64,000 nt of DNA from Rosellinia necatrix (Eukaryota > Ascomycota > Sordariomycetes > Xylariales > Xylariaceae), in assembly GCA_021209875.1 (NCBI GenBank), contig JAGYVD010000003.1, forward strand, positions 496,001 through 560,000, in the 5' to 3' direction. Position numbers and translations under genes: made by a program. Below the pieces are notes generated by a model. The model saw nothing but the letters and a program-made list of their open reading frames with translations. It ran no database searches and was not told the origin of the DNA. Position 1 is the first letter of the stretch. Every line of letters starts with the position of its first letter. Of the stretch, positions 42,589 to 55,665 are shown in pieces.

Positions 42589-45406
42589 GGCGGTGAGTGA
42601 TTTTGGGGGCAGCTTATGCGTAGTATGTTGTGCGTGTGCGTGTGCGTGTGCGCGTGTGTGTGTCTCGAAATCAGGTACGCTGCTACTGCAGGTATACGCC
42701 GAGCACGAATTCAATCAGATACGAAGGAAGCAACCAGTAGAGGGAAACCGAATAATTCAAGACAACACTTGCATTGACGGGTCAGAGATATGAAGAAGGG
42801 CCTCCGGGTGCTTTTGAGCCTAGCAAACAGATAGGCCTATAGCGTGTCTTCGCAAAGACGGCGAGCCGATGCTGGCACAAGCGGGCCCACGATTGCTTTC
42901 TTTCTTGACCCGTGCCTAGTCATGCAGCCATGGATTGCAAAACACTGGGCGGTGTCTGACGCGGTAGTATAAGCCAGTGTATTCGGTGCAGCGTTCTTTG
43001 TCGATGATGTCTTGGAATCGGCCTGTGAGAGTAGAGATACCCGTTTGTGCGCATCCACCGTCTGCTACGAAGGCCGAGTTGCAGCCACAAAGTGATAAGT
43101 GATGCGGGAGGGTTCTTTAGCAACCAGACGACGTCAAAGCCCGCCTGAACCGAAGACAGAGTATTCAAATCGTGGATAAGAGTAGAGGGTTCTAGCCGTA
43201 CAGCTACGTCGTAACGAGGCGAGCCGGGGTCAACACGCCGGGTTGCCACCAAACGAGGCGGTCGACGCTGTACCATAACCGATAATGACAGGCTCAAGTA
43301 ACTATAAAAGTACCAAGTCAATATCTAGGATTTGCGAGAGGCATCGAGGTTAGGCAGATTTTCATTAGATCCCGCCAGGTCAAGCCCAGGCCCAGAAAAA
43401 GGGTGATGGCAGGCGACCACATGATGCAGCAAAAGTAGCATAACGGACAACGAATGAGTTTGGTACAGCAAATAATCTCTAGCGGCGAGCCCCAAACAGG
43501 GACTGGGGTTGTTTGGGGAGCGTGGAAGACTGTTGACAGTAAAACTAACATATCGGCAAGCTGCATATTGTGCCGTCCTACTTTTTAGTCTAGGCGGTAT
43601 TCTGAAGACAGTAGAACAAAGGAAACGGCCATGGCTACGAGATGGATCCTGGACAAAAATCGCTTGACTCGACACACGTGTACCCATACCAGTCATTCCA
43701 AGGAGGGGAGGGTCCTAGGACAGTGAAAGGATGATTGTGACCTGTAGCCGCGAAAATGGCCCTCGCCGGCCTCTCCCAGAGACAAAAGAGCGATGAGTTG
43801 AGCGAGCCTTGGGCTTGACCGCCGAGAAGGCAAGTCTTTATGCTAGTGGGGGCTCTGTACTTAGCCGGTACTTACGTAGTGAATGATTTTGGTATGTTCA
43901 GCAACTTGGTAGGGCCTCTCGACTACCTAGAGGCGATCCACAGGATATTTCGCGACGGTGGCCTGTACAGTGTACGTGGAAACACGGCTGTAACCTCACT
44001 CATCGATCCATATTCCCTCAAGGCCTATGATACGGACAAGCACAAGAATTTTGTTATCAGATCATGGGAGCGGAGTTCGTTTCCATCCTGAGGAGGTTAG
44101 CCACCTCCTCGTGCTCTTGAGAAACAATACCAGCGCACCGGTAACATGCCGGTGAGACCGAGATATCCGTAGAGGCAGCAGTTTTAGGCTGCGGTGAGCG
44201 AGACAACGAGCTGGGAAAACTAAAAGAAAGATGGTTCTATAGTTGTTATAACTAAAATAATGTCTGGTGGCGATGCAAACACGCGAAGAAGAGCGATTTC
44301 TGGAATCTACACGGAATAGTTGTCGCTATACTGGAAATTACGGCAGAAATGATCTTCATCACGGTTGTTTGCTCTGAGAACACAAGCGTGAGCCCAATGT
44401 AGCCCTCTAAGCCGAGATTGAACGGAGGATAGGCTCTCGAGTCACCAACCCCTGGGCCTGTTTCCCAACGTGCCGCGTCACCCAGCATACCGAGGGCTGC
44501 GGCATGCCGGCATGGCACAAGGAATCAACTCGTGCGAAGACTGTTTCTAGAAAGGGCTGTGGTAGGCAGAGATAACTGCTCACATGACACAAGAGCCGAG
44601 AACCAGGAGAGGAGCTGCCCGTGTCAATATGCAGAGACAGAATGTCAGATAAGCATCAAGCATATTTATTAATTATATCGTGCCATGGCGGCAATGCATA
44701 ACCACCACGCCTTCCGTCTTCATAGTTAATCCTGTGAATGGAGGAGGGAGATTGCCCCACGAGTTCTCGAGACGGGTTCGTTAGAAGGATTATCCCGGCG
44801 CCTACGATAGGCGTGGGTGAAGAGCAAGGGGGAACTCGAATGACACAGGCCCGAGGAAAGGCGGGAGGCGGGCAACTAGGAAAATCAAGCAATTAACTAT
44901 GACTGAAGCTTACTAGGCTAGCCTTATCACGAACGGGAACGTCATTCGAGATGGGATTTGGGTTGCCGCTGGAACTTCGCAAAGGATTGGACGAGGTACT
45001 CGGTAGTCCGAAGGGTATTTAGTGGTTTGTGGGCTATGTAGGCTAGAAGCATGGCACGAAGACAAAACATGGCGGTTGTGTGTACATGACGACTTTGGGA
45101 AATATGAATCTCCTCATCTCGGGGGGGCGTTGGCGATGGCGGCCGTCACACGGATGCGGATGGGCGGCGGAGGATTACACTCCAATGGCCTATGGCAGGG
45201 CCATGTGTTCACGGTAGGACCGACGAACGAACAGCGGCAGGCTATTGGGGTTCCTGGGGTTCCGAAGGGCTACCTGGTTGATTGACGGAGTGATCAGTAA
45301 GAGGAAGAGGGAGTCTGCCTAGGCCCTCCTCTTGTTCGATCGAGGCACCAGCTGCCCATTGGTCGTGGTAGCGGACGCCAGAGAGCCGCCGGCGGGCATC
45401 TAGGTG

Positions 45407-45490
45407 TGTACATATGTAACTACTGTACATATGTAACTACTTACTTATGTGATATATGTGACATATGTGACATATGTGACATATGTGACT
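45407..45490. repeat. Two adjacent short tandem arrays (17-bp x2 and 9-bp x4)
   Basis: TGTACATATGTAACTAC occurs twice back to back (45407-45440), then ACATATGTG-type 9-mers repeat four times (45452-45487). Both share the palindrome CATATG. Confidence 0.9.
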
Positions 45491-45590
45491 GAGATAACCC
45501 CACTACCTGCTTCGCGATGCTCTCGGTATGGAAGCCGTTTGGCGCCTCCAGTCTCGCCCTGCTTCCTCCACCTTACACCCCTTCCACCAC

Positions 45591-45627
45591 TTACACCACT
45601 TACACCACTTTACACCACTTACACCCG
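45591..45627. repeat. TTACACCAC minisatellite
   Basis: Three and a half copies of TTACACCAC, one with an inserted T. Confidence 0.85.
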
Positions 45628-46148
45628 TTGTTAAACAAGGGGGGGCTGTGGGAAATGAGATTAGGTAATCTACCCATGTCCATAGGTGGCACTCGCACGG
45701 CGGCCGAAATTACAGCATGTATGAAGCGAGCGGCCATCGAGTTGGTAGCGCAAGGCAAGTGAGCGAACGCTTGAAGCCGATCATAGGATGTCGGTTTGCT
45801 CTTCCGTATGCTGTGCATGCCGTGCCTTGGCCCGTGACAACACGCTGCCGCCTGTACTTGGATCGAGGCGCATGCATGGATCCAATGCACCACAGCGATC
45901 GAATCAATCCCAGTCATCCCGCATGGTAGTGGGAAAGAAAAGAGGGAGTGTCTGCTCTGCCCAAGTTAAAAAAAAACCACCTGCATGGAGACCGTGCTCA
46001 TATAGTGCATACCTTACTGTAGGCACTGGGTGCATTAGGTCCACTAGGTCCGATGGGTCTGACGGGCCGTCCAATGGGTGCAATGGCAATGGGTCTTTGT
46101 AGCCGGCAGGCATCAGCACATGCATATACAAGGTATATGTGGGTACTT

Positions 46149-46164
46149 ACATGCATATGCATGT
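46149..46164. repeat. 16-bp perfect palindrome ACATGCATATGCATGT
   Basis: Self-complementary along its full length, within a stretch rich in GTACTTAC/GTAAGTAC units (46130-46260). Confidence 0.9.
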
Positions 46165-46819
46165 ATGTATGTACTTACCTAATGTAAGTACAGTACCCAA
46201 ATAAACTCCTTACGCTGTGGGTGACTGCCTACACTACGAAGTAAGTACACTAGTTACTTATCATGCAAGGCTCTCGTGGCTGCTGGGCCCTGGCGCTCTC
46301 AGAGGTAGGTACCATATACTGGATTTATACATGTGCTATGCCCCAGAACCCCAGGTATCCAATACTGCAGAATGCACTGGCATCTGATAGTAACTAGTGT
46401 GCATACAGGTAAGGTAATCAATCTAGTGGCCCCCACTTCGCGGCGGTGGTTTCCTGGCGCTGCGAAGCAGAGACGCGCTAGCTGGACTGGAATCGATACA
46501 ACACACTAGCCCCTCAGGCGGGCCATCAACATTCAACGCGACAGCCCTTGTTATCAAAACAATAATTTCTGCTATCGCTGCCAGATGTCAACACCACACA
46601 TACACGTTGACAATCAGACCTGACCGGCGCCGTCTTTCGTTGCGCCCCTCTCTTGCTTCTCCTTCTGCTATTGCAATTCGGGCTAATTGCGACATTTGTT
46701 CCTCTACGCAACCTTATTAGTTACCACCTAAGAACATTCAGCCGCCCGTGAGCGCCGCGCCTCTCTTTTACCACCCAAATCCCGTCCCCGGCAGACACCC
46801 CCGTCCCCTCGTCGCCATC

Positions 46820-49800
46820 ATGGATTCCGACATCGTGGATGACTCGGTCTTTGACGATGACTTCGCAAACGACTCCGATCGCTTTTCACCAGAACCCGCC
46901 CCTGTATGTATACGCCGTACCCATACCATGTGTCTGTTGCTGCGCTGCATCGCGTTTGCACAATCGGCTCATGACGCCACCGTGCTAATCGTGTATCGCC
47001 TAGAAACCAAAGGCCAAAGCTGCTGCCAAGAAGCCAGCGGCTAAGCCAGCAGCTAAGCCAGCAGCCAAGTCGGCTTCCAAGAAGTTGGTCCAGACGACGT
47101 TAAATACCACCAAGGCCGTCCCTAAGAAGCGTGCTAGACCCGACAATAACGATGACGACGATGACGCCCTCAACTCCGACTTTTCCCATACGCCCCCGAG
47201 CTCTAAGAAGCAGAAGAAGGCCCCTGCGCCTAAAAAATCCAGTGGAAAGCCGCTTACCGAGCTCGAGAACGAGAGCGTAGGGCCAGGCGATAGCAAACCC
47301 ACCAAGACAAAAACGGCCACCGAGACCTATCAGAAGTTGACGCAGCTGGAACATATCCTTAAGCGGCCTGACACGTACATCGGCTCCATCGAGCGCACCG
47401 AACAATCCATGTGGGTGTTTAACAAGGAGACTGTGCAGATGGAGCTTCGTCCCCATGTAGGGTTTGTCCCCGGTCTCTACAAGATTTTTGATGAGATCCT
47501 AGTCAACGCCGCCGATAATAAGCAGAGAGATGGGAGCATGACCTATATGAAAATCCATATCAACCGCGCTGAAGGCTACATATCCGTCGAGAACAACGGA
47601 AAGGGCATACCCGTCGAAATCCACGAAAAAGAAAAGGTCTACGTCCCTGAACTGGTCTTTGGCCACCTCCTGGCCGGTTCTAATTTCGATGACGATGAGA
47701 AAAAGACAGTCGGTGGTCGTAACGGTTATGGTGCGAAACTGTGTAATGTTTTCAGTACTGAGTTCACCCTAGAATGCCAGGATTCAGCCAACGGAAAGCG
47801 GTATAAACAGACCTGGAGGGATAACATGACCAAAATGGATAAGGCGAAAATATCCAGCAGCAAGTCCGCTGACTTCGTCCGAGTCACCTTCAAGCCAGAC
47901 TGGGTCAGATTTGGCATGGAAGGTATCGACGATGACCTTGAATCGTTGCTCCATCGACGAGTCTACGACATGGCTGGAACGGTTCGTGGCGTCAAGGTCT
48001 ATCTCAATGACAACCATATCAAGCTCGACTTCAAAAAGTATTCCGAAATGTACGCCAAGGCGATTGCTCGCGAGCGGTCCGCCGAGGAGGGTAGTGAGCC
48101 GGCCGCAACAGTCATCCTAGAAGACTCAAAAGGGCACCCTCGCTGGGAGGTTGCATTCGCTGTGTCCGATGGTTCCTTTCAGCAAGTTTCTTTCGTCAAC
48201 TCCATTGCTACCACAAGCGGTGGTCCCCACGTGAACTACATCGCCGATCAGATATGCGACTCCCTCCTGAAGGCTCTCACCAAGAAAAAGAAGGGCCACA
48301 CATTGAAGGCACATCACATACGTAATCACATCTTCATTTTCGTCAACTGTCTGATCAACAACCCCGCATTCAATTCCCAGACTAAGGAATTGATGACGAC
48401 CAGGCTTAGCGCGTTTGGCAGCAAATGCCCACTGAGTGATGCTTTTCTCAAAAAGATTGGTCAAACAGATGCCATCAACAACATCATTAGTTTTGCGGAG
48501 GCAAAGGCTGACAAGATGTTGGCAAAGAGCGACGGCAACAAACGATCAAGAATCAGCAATGCGAAGCTTGTCGATGCCAACTTGGCTGGCACTAAACATG
48601 GTCCAGAGTGTACGCTGATTCTCACTGAGGGTGACTCTGCCAAGAGTTTAGCCGTGGCTGGTCGTGCCATTCTGGACCCGGATCGTTTCGGGGTTTTCCC
48701 TCTACGAGGAAAGATGCTCAATGTTCGCGATGCTTCGATTGAACAAATCTCCAAGAACCAAGAGATTCAGAACATCAAGCAATTCCTGGGCTTAAAGCAC
48801 AAGACCGTCTACACGGATACCAAGGGGCTTCGTTATGGGCACTTGATGATCATGGCAGATCAGGATCACGATGGTACGCACATCAAAGGCCTCTTGATCA
48901 ACTTCCTACAGGTCCAATACCCCTCGCTGCTGAAGATCCCCGACTTCTTCCAGGAGTTCATCACGCCTATTGTGAAGGTCTGGCAGGGCCCTCCCAAAAA
49001 GCCGCTCAAGTTGAAATCCTTCTTCACCCAGCCTCAATACGAGGAGTGGAAGGAAGCACACAAGGCAGAACTGAGAAGATGGCAATCTAAATACTTCAAG
49101 GGGTTGGGAACAAGTTCAAACGAAGATGCCCAGGTCTATTTCAACGACCTTGAACGCCATCAGAAGTATTTTGAAACCATGAAGACCGAGGAGACCGACC
49201 TTTTTGAGCTTGCTTTCTCAAAGAAGAAGGCGGACGCTCGGAAAGAGTGGCTGGGCAACTTTGTCCCCGGCACATTCTTCGATCATGGTGCCGTCGATAA
49301 AGTCAGTTACACCGACTTCGTCAACAAGGAGCTCATTCTATTCAGTATGGCAGACAATATGCGATCTATCCCCTCGATTGTTGATGGCTTAAAGCCCGGT
49401 CAGAGAAAGGTCATATATGCCTGTTTCAAACGAAATCTAACCAAGGATAAAAAGGTTATTGAATTAGCCGGTTACGTCTCGGAACAAACCGCCTATCACC
49501 ATGGCGAGACGTCCTTGCAGCAGACTATCATCGGCCTTGCCCAGAACTTCGTCGGGTCAAATAACGTCAATTATCTTGAACCAAGCGGAAATTTCGGTTC
49601 TCGGTTAGCAGGTGGTTCCGATGCCGCCAGTGCTCGATATATCCATACACGTCTATCTCCATTTGCCCGACGAATCTTTTCCCAACTAGATGAACCTATC
49701 CTGGAGCATCTCGACGACGACGGGAAGAAGATCGAGCCCAAAAACTACTCTCCCATCATTCCCACAGTGCTCGTGAACGGTGCCGATGGTATCGGTACCG

Positions 49801-52096
49801 GCTGGAGCACCTCTATCCCCAACTATCATCCCATTGACATCATCAAAAACATCAAGCGAAGGATGGGACGCTTAGATGGTGATGATGAAAAGCCCTTCGA
49901 GACAATGACCCCTTGGTTCAGGGGCTGGAAAGGCACAGCCCATGCTGCTGACCCGCAACGCTATCAGTTTAACGGCATCGCATATCGGGACGAGAAAAAT
50001 CCCAATGAGGTCATAATTACTGAACTGCCCATCCGGATGTGGACCGACGACTTCAAAGCGAGGCTGGAGGACATCATTCGCTCCGAGAAAGGCCCGTCGT
50101 TTATCAAGGACTACAAAGAGTTCAATGATCATAATAATGTCCATTTTGAAATCCAGATGGATGAGAAGCACATGAATCAAGCTCTAGAGGAGGGTTTATT
50201 GGAGAAATTTAAACTTGTCAAGCAAGTTGCCACTTCCAATCTGGTCGCGTTTGACACAACTGGAAGAATCCGCAAGTATGAAAAGGTCGAAGACATTCTA
50301 GAGGAATTCTTCGTCTACCGTCTAGATATGTATGCGAAACGCAAGGTATGATAAGACCTCGACCTTTCCCTCAGTGCTTATTGCTAACTTATATAGGCTC
50401 ATTGGCTCGGGGTCTATCATTCAGACTATCGGAAATTGAAGAACCAAGCCAGGTTCATTCAAGAGATCATGGATCAAGAACTAGTGGTGTCTCGCAAGAA
50501 GAAGACGGTAATCATCGAAGAATTGCGTAAACGGAAATATGAAGCATTCGTCAAGAATACTGAGGCAAAAACCAAATCAGAAGAAGACGAAGAAGACGAA
50601 GCAGAAGCCGCGGAAGAGAATTCCGTAGATGATGACTCACGCGGCTATGACTATCTTCTCTCGGTAGGATCCCCCCGAACGTTAGTTGAAGTATTGTCGC
50701 TAATACAGTACAGATGGCCATCTGGTCTTTCACCCAAGAACGACTCGATCGCCTTAAGGAACAAATTGCTAAGAAAAAGAACGAGCACGATGAGTTGCAT
50801 GCACTTAGTGAAAAGGATCTTTGGTGCAGGGACCTCGATGAATTTGAGGAAACATGGGAGAACCAGCTCAAACTTGATGCTGAGATCACTACTGGCCTTC
50901 GTAGAATGAGCCGGTATCGGAATAACAAGAAAGGAGCTGGCCGCGGGCGCAAGGTCAAGGGCGATGACGACTTTATGCCTGTCGCTGCACGCCCCAAACC
51001 TGCTGCGAAGTCTGTAGCAAAATCCACAGCGAAGGCCACTAAAGTGACTGAGAAGGCTGTGGAGAAAAAGGCTAAGCCGGCTCCGAAATCGTCGCTATTC
51101 GGCAAGAGTAGGCCAAGAACAGACGGTACAGAGGATGATTCTGACCCATTCTCTGACGATGACTTCGCCGCTCTCAAGAAGAAGATGCCAGTTAAGGAAG
51201 AGGAGGAGGAGGAGGAAGGCGGTGCACCGGTACCAGCCAGGGCCAAGCGAGCCGCCGCGTCCAAGGCCAAAGCGTGGGTCGTCGACGACGATGACGACGA
51301 GTCGGCAAGTGACGACGACGACAAGATGCTTGTTGATGTGGGAGATCTGGTTAAGGGCGTTGGCAAAAACAATCAAGATACTTCTGATACTAAGAGTAGC
51401 CGACTTAGTTTGTTCCCTATGTCTCGTCCAGAAAGCAGCCATGGCGAATCTGCCGGTCTAAAGACCAAGAGCAAACCATCGAAAGCCTCCGACTTTAGAT
51501 TTGACGACTTTGATAGCAATGACGATACTAACTATGAGATGCTCGCCAAATCCTCGCCTCATAAAAAGGCTCGTAACGACGACGTGGACAGCTTTTTATC
51601 GGACGACGATCTCCCACCTCCACCTAAGTTTAGCAAAACTAAAGCATCAGTTGCTTCACTAGAAGAGCCGAAGCCGAAGGCAAAGCCTGCCGTTTCCGCT
51701 CCCGCAGTCAAGAAACCTCGCGCTAAACCAGCAGCATCAAAGGCCAAGTCCAAGGATGAAGCGCCAGCACCGAAGGCGGCTGCAAAGAAGGCGGCCGCGC
51801 CAAAAGCTACACAACTCTCACCAGCCGCGAAAGCTTATGCCGCCAAGAAGTCAAAGCCACAATCAAAGCAGTACGACTCTGATATGAATGACGAGGAAGA
51901 CGAACCGCAAGACGACGACGATGATGACGACGACGACGACGACGACGACGCGGAGTCTCCACCTCCCCGACCTGCAGCCCGTAGTCGCCCGGGTCGCGCC
52001 GCCGCTGCTCGGTCCAAGCCAGTCTATGTAGTCGAGGACGATGACGAAGACGACGACGAGCCGAGTGACGACTTCGCTATGGATGACAGCGAGTAA
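46820..52096 (+). CDS. TOP2: DNA topoisomerase II
   Basis: Type IIA topoisomerase that passes one duplex through another with ATP; needed for chromosome segregation in the nucleus. Exons 46820-46903, 47004-50345, 50397-50663 and 50714-52096 give 1,691 aa, all in phase. GHKL ATPase: KIFDEILVNAADNKQRDG, NGYGAKLCNVFS. TOPRIM: LTEGDSAKSLAVAG and IMADQDHDGTHIKGL. The catalytic Tyr is near residue 907 in ASARYIHTRLSP. The coiled-coil gate region follows (RKKKTVIIEELRKRKYEAF). The N-terminus starts MDSDIVDDSVFDDD with Lys/Ala repeats (KPAAKPAAKPAAK), and the C-terminal ~400 residues are acidic and Lys/Ala-rich, with Asp runs near the end (RSRPGRAAAARSKP, EDDDEDDDEPSDDF). That tail carries localisation and phosphorylation sites in relatives. 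It is convergent with RTN1. Confidence 0.97.
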
Positions 52097-53523
52097 AGAA
52101 AGCTCTGCCCGTCTCCCTGAGTCTCCATTATGTCAGGTCTCGAAGGATGAACATGCAGCCTAGAAGACAGGAACATGAGTTCAAAATTTGAGAGGGCAGC
52201 CGGGGGAATATTAACTAGCAAACGCGAAATTTCGCGAGTTTGTTTTCGCTTTGACGACACGGCCTTTTCCTTGTGTGGAGGCGGTACGAAACGTAAAAAA
52301 AAAGGTTGAACCACGAAGGGCCTGCAGAAGGGAAGGTGTTGAAATTTTTTTTTTTCCCCTCTCTTTCTTTTTTCTTGTTGTTGGGGCTCCCTTTGTATCC
52401 CAAAGTTCCCAAGGCTTTTAAGATACTTTGTGGTGTACTTCTACGATCAGCCAAACAAGACCGACGATGACGATGATGACGAACGGTTAAACCTCACCCC
52501 TCCCCCCCGCCCTCTAAAGAGCTGTCTATCCCATTTTGCTTATTTCACACACACACACTCTTTCTCTCTCTCTGCTTTCCTCTTCCTCCGCTCCGCTCTA
52601 CTCTCACGAGACAAAGGCTGTATTTAGGAGTATATTTAGATACTTGCCTAGGACAAAACGTAATGAAGATCCAGTTCCTAACTGTTTACACATGGTGGTG
52701 ATACCTTACTTATCTCATCTCCATTTGCTTAGTCATCATGTCACAGAAGGAATTTCGCGATATATATATGTGCGTAATCTACACCGTAACACTTTATTTT
52801 TTCCCCCTATCAACGGGTTATACACCATTTCCCCTGGCGCCAAAATGATTTGGTTTACTACAATGTATTCACCGTCTACAATTCATCAGCCTTGGTGACC
52901 ACAAAAGAGAAACCATCTCAACGCAGGACATAAAATGTCAATTCAAGGACATGAAGCATGAAGGTCACAACTATAGCGTATGACCTACACATTGCCGAAT
53001 TATATGAAATGACTAATTACTGCTGGCAATCGTCTCGAATGTACAGACTGGTCATAACGCCCGAACTCCACTCCCCCTAGCCATGAAGCCGAATTCTACA
53101 ACAATCATCACAATTCCCTCGCCCAGGTTTTCATTCGCTCCGCTCATGCGGAAGCCTCCACGCCGTTCCTCATCCTCAAAACCTCTGCAATATAACTATT
53201 GCTCTGGTATCAAAACTAATTGGGCTGGCAGAGAGCTGTCGTGTGTGTCATGCGTGTATCAGAACAACGTTTAACTCTGAACTCTAGGCAGAGACTCAAG
53301 TCGAAAGACCTAATCCGGTAGCATCAACAAAGAGGGAACACCACCCACAAGCGTTGTCAGCTGTGGTCATCATAACCCCGAATTTCTCCGCGTCACATAC
53401 GAATCCATCGAGTAATGTTTGGTAGTCGTGTCGCATAAATCATGCATGGCCCATAGCATATGCGTGGCACACGATGCGTGCATCTGCCAATTGTGACCAC
53501 TGTTCACCTGGGGGGGCCCTCGC
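52097..53523. other. Convergent 3' intergenic of TOP2 and RTN1
   Basis: Contains a T-run at about 52345-52356, C-runs near 52500, CA/CT repeats at about 52546-52575 and no credible frame. No RNA gene is seen. Confidence 0.45.
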
Positions 53524-55183
53524 TCAAGCAGCTAGAGGCTCTTCCACGCTGGAATCCTCGGATTCCTCAGAGCCGAGGTCCCTCTTAGGGGCCTGGGGGA
53601 AATCCGTCTCCTTAACACCGGATTTGACCGCGGACTTTGAGGCGGGCTCGGGAGAGGCGGAACCACCACGGTGGAGCATCATTTGAGCCTTGGCAGTATA
53701 ATCACCCATATATTGCTTGGTGACCTCGGTGGCATGCAAAGTGCGCTCGCTAGCAACCTGACGAAGTTGCTCAGTCTGGCTATTGATCATATCGGAGCCT
53801 TCCTTCACATAGTGGTCGATGAGCTCCTGGTTGGTGGCGTAGATCAGAGGTGCCATGAACAGGACGGTAGTCCCGAGCAATGCAAGGCCCCAGTAGGGAA
53901 CTATCTTGGCCAGGAAGTAAGAGAAAAAAGCACCAAGAGCGGCCTGTGCAGTCTCTGTCAGTATAAGGGTAATAATACATTCAATTCGATGTTGGTGACT
54001 TACGGTGGATGAGACTGTAACGTTCTCGGCGAATACAATGCGCTGGGCCTCAATGACGAAGAAATTAACAAGCTCGTGGACATCGCCAATCATGGCATCA
54101 AGTGTCTCCCGGGGGATAGTGTAATATCTCCGAGGCCGCAGCTGCGAAGCAAGACCATGGCCAAGAATAGCCTTTCCGGTGCCTTCGGCAAGCACCGTGA
54201 CAGCCAGGGTCATCCATGTGAGCTTGAAGAAGTATCGGATAATGTCAAGATATCTCACAGCGAGGATCAGGGCAACGATACTGGTGTAGGTAATAGCTGA
54301 CGCTCCTAATGACGAGAATTGGTTAATACCATCCGTACGAGGCGGCGGCTGAAGAATGGGTTTGGAGCTTACGGGGATTGTTCCATGAGAGTAGCTCGGA
54401 GAAGAATGAATGGTAATGTGTCAAAGGCTGGCCAGTAGCCGCGGGGTTATCAGGTGTGCGTCGCGCGTCAGCGAGGTTGGAGAGCTCGGCACTAGTCTTG
54501 GCCGATTGGTTTTTCATGTTTGCCGCGACGGGGCCTGAACAGACGCAATTAGGTCAGCAGAGAGCAAACAAGCAAAAAAAGGATATGATCTCTCTAGTGT
54601 TCGTCTGTGCGGGGACAGGATCCTTACCGTTGGCAATTTGATCATAGGCAGCCTGGGCATCTGTAGTAGGGAAGTGTCAGTTGGACTAGTTGATGACGTC
54701 GTAAAGGCGGACGGATAGACGAGGGAACGGGAGGGGCGCAAGCTCCATGCATAAGGAGCCAGGAGAGCTGTTGTGTGTGGTACGCTGGTGGCTAAGCTAC
54801 AAGCCACAGGGGAGGAGAGGGGGGTGGTGCAATGGCTACAGTCGCCGTAGCTGTCCGAATCCAGTGCCAAGTGCAGCGAGACTCTATCGGCATGAATGTG
54901 TATGCTTTGAAAAATACTAGAAAATAAATCCAGATTAGCCCCCAGCCGGTAATATATGTACGAGCGACGAGTTGAATATGGGGTGAGTATGGAATATCCG
55001 CTCCATCCGTGCCATACTATCCATCTTTGCCCCCGCCCGTAATGCCTCGCTACGTGGACAATGGACGATGGGTGATACGCTCGAGGTAGCCCCTTGCATT
55101 TCCCAGACGGAATAAGTACTGACCTTACTGCCTCTCAGGGTATCAACAGAAGTGCCGCCATTGGCAGAGGAGACGGTAGCCAT
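53524..55183 (-). CDS. RTN1: Reticulon-like protein (Rtn1)
   Basis: Reticulons wedge into and curve ER membranes to form tubules. Five exons (55129-55183, 54628-54660, 54373-54534, 54004-54305, 53524-53943) with clean phases give 323 aa. The start is MATVSSANGG; an in-frame Met further upstream exists but the shorter N-terminus is typical. The reticulon domain has two long hydrophobic hairpins: ITYTSIVALILAVRYLDII with FFKLTWMTLAVTVL (residues ~86-120), and AALGAFFSYFLAKIVPYWG with LALLGTTVLFMAPLIYATN (~185-222). Between them is the conserved RPRRYYTIPRETLDAMIGDV. FHSFFSELLSWNNP-like text (here YHSFFSELLSWNNPR) is the usual entry to the domain. The C-tail is Ser/Glu-rich. The second exon is only 33 nt. 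Confidence 0.93.
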
Positions 55184-55567
55184 GGCGAGCTGTTTGTTGT
55201 GTGTCTCGAGAAAACGGTATAAAGCCTGCAATAGACGTAGGTGAATAGCCGCGTGGTGATGTGTGGTCGGGGTGCCGGATAGCTCCTGTACTCTCTTGTT
55301 TCTATGAGCGCGTGCTTCTTTTGGGTGCCTGGGGTTTGTGTGATGAAGGTAGGTGGGCAGGTAGAGATGTAAGTACTATCCACCTGGCTCGATTACAATA
55401 CTGGCAATCCGAGACGAGGGCTGAGGATGTAGGGCTTAGGATAAGATGCGAGGGAGGTTTGATAGTGGGTAAGGTAGTGGGTAAGGCGGCAGGTTAGATG
55501 GTGGATTAGTGGAATCGTACATACCCTTTCTTACAGCCTCTGTAAGCTGAGGTCGGCAGATGATCAC

Positions 55568-55665
55568 TTGTAGGTCGGTAGGTGGGTGGGTAGGGAGGTA
55601 GGTAGGTTAGGTAGGTAGGCAGGTAGGTAGACAGAGGTAGGTAGACAGAGGTAGGTAGACGGGTA
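55568..55665. repeat. GTAG/GGTA degenerate tetranucleotide array
   Basis: Many GGTA units with variants (GGTGGGTGGGTAGGGAGG, GGTAGACAGA). GGTAGACAGA occurs in tandem near 55627-55650. Confidence 0.8.

Larger units (their letters stand above)
42589..46819. other. 4.2 kb without a recognised gene, minisatellite-rich
   Basis: Upstream of the APSES gene a GT-rich repeat (GTGTGCGTGTGCG) lies at about 42628-42662. On minus, open stretches at 43321-42920 (with MVQRRPPRLVATRRVDPG) and 43696-43325, and on plus 43840-44091 (MLVGALYLAGTYVVNDFG), are 80-130 codons long without a family I recognise. Repeats are listed separately. TOP2 promoter sequence must lie in the last ~300 bases; it contains two ACGCG cores (about 46474 and 46529), which resemble but do not equal the MCB element. 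Confidence 0.4.

Noticed and set aside
45407..45630. Tandem repeats considered as a CRISPR array
   Set aside because: Units of 9 and 17 bp follow directly on each other without spacers, and the host is a eukaryote.
50551..51372. Minus-strand open frame of 273 codons in TOP2
   Set aside because: Ser/Leu/Ala-rich complement of the Lys/Glu-rich TOP2 tail; no start context or domain.
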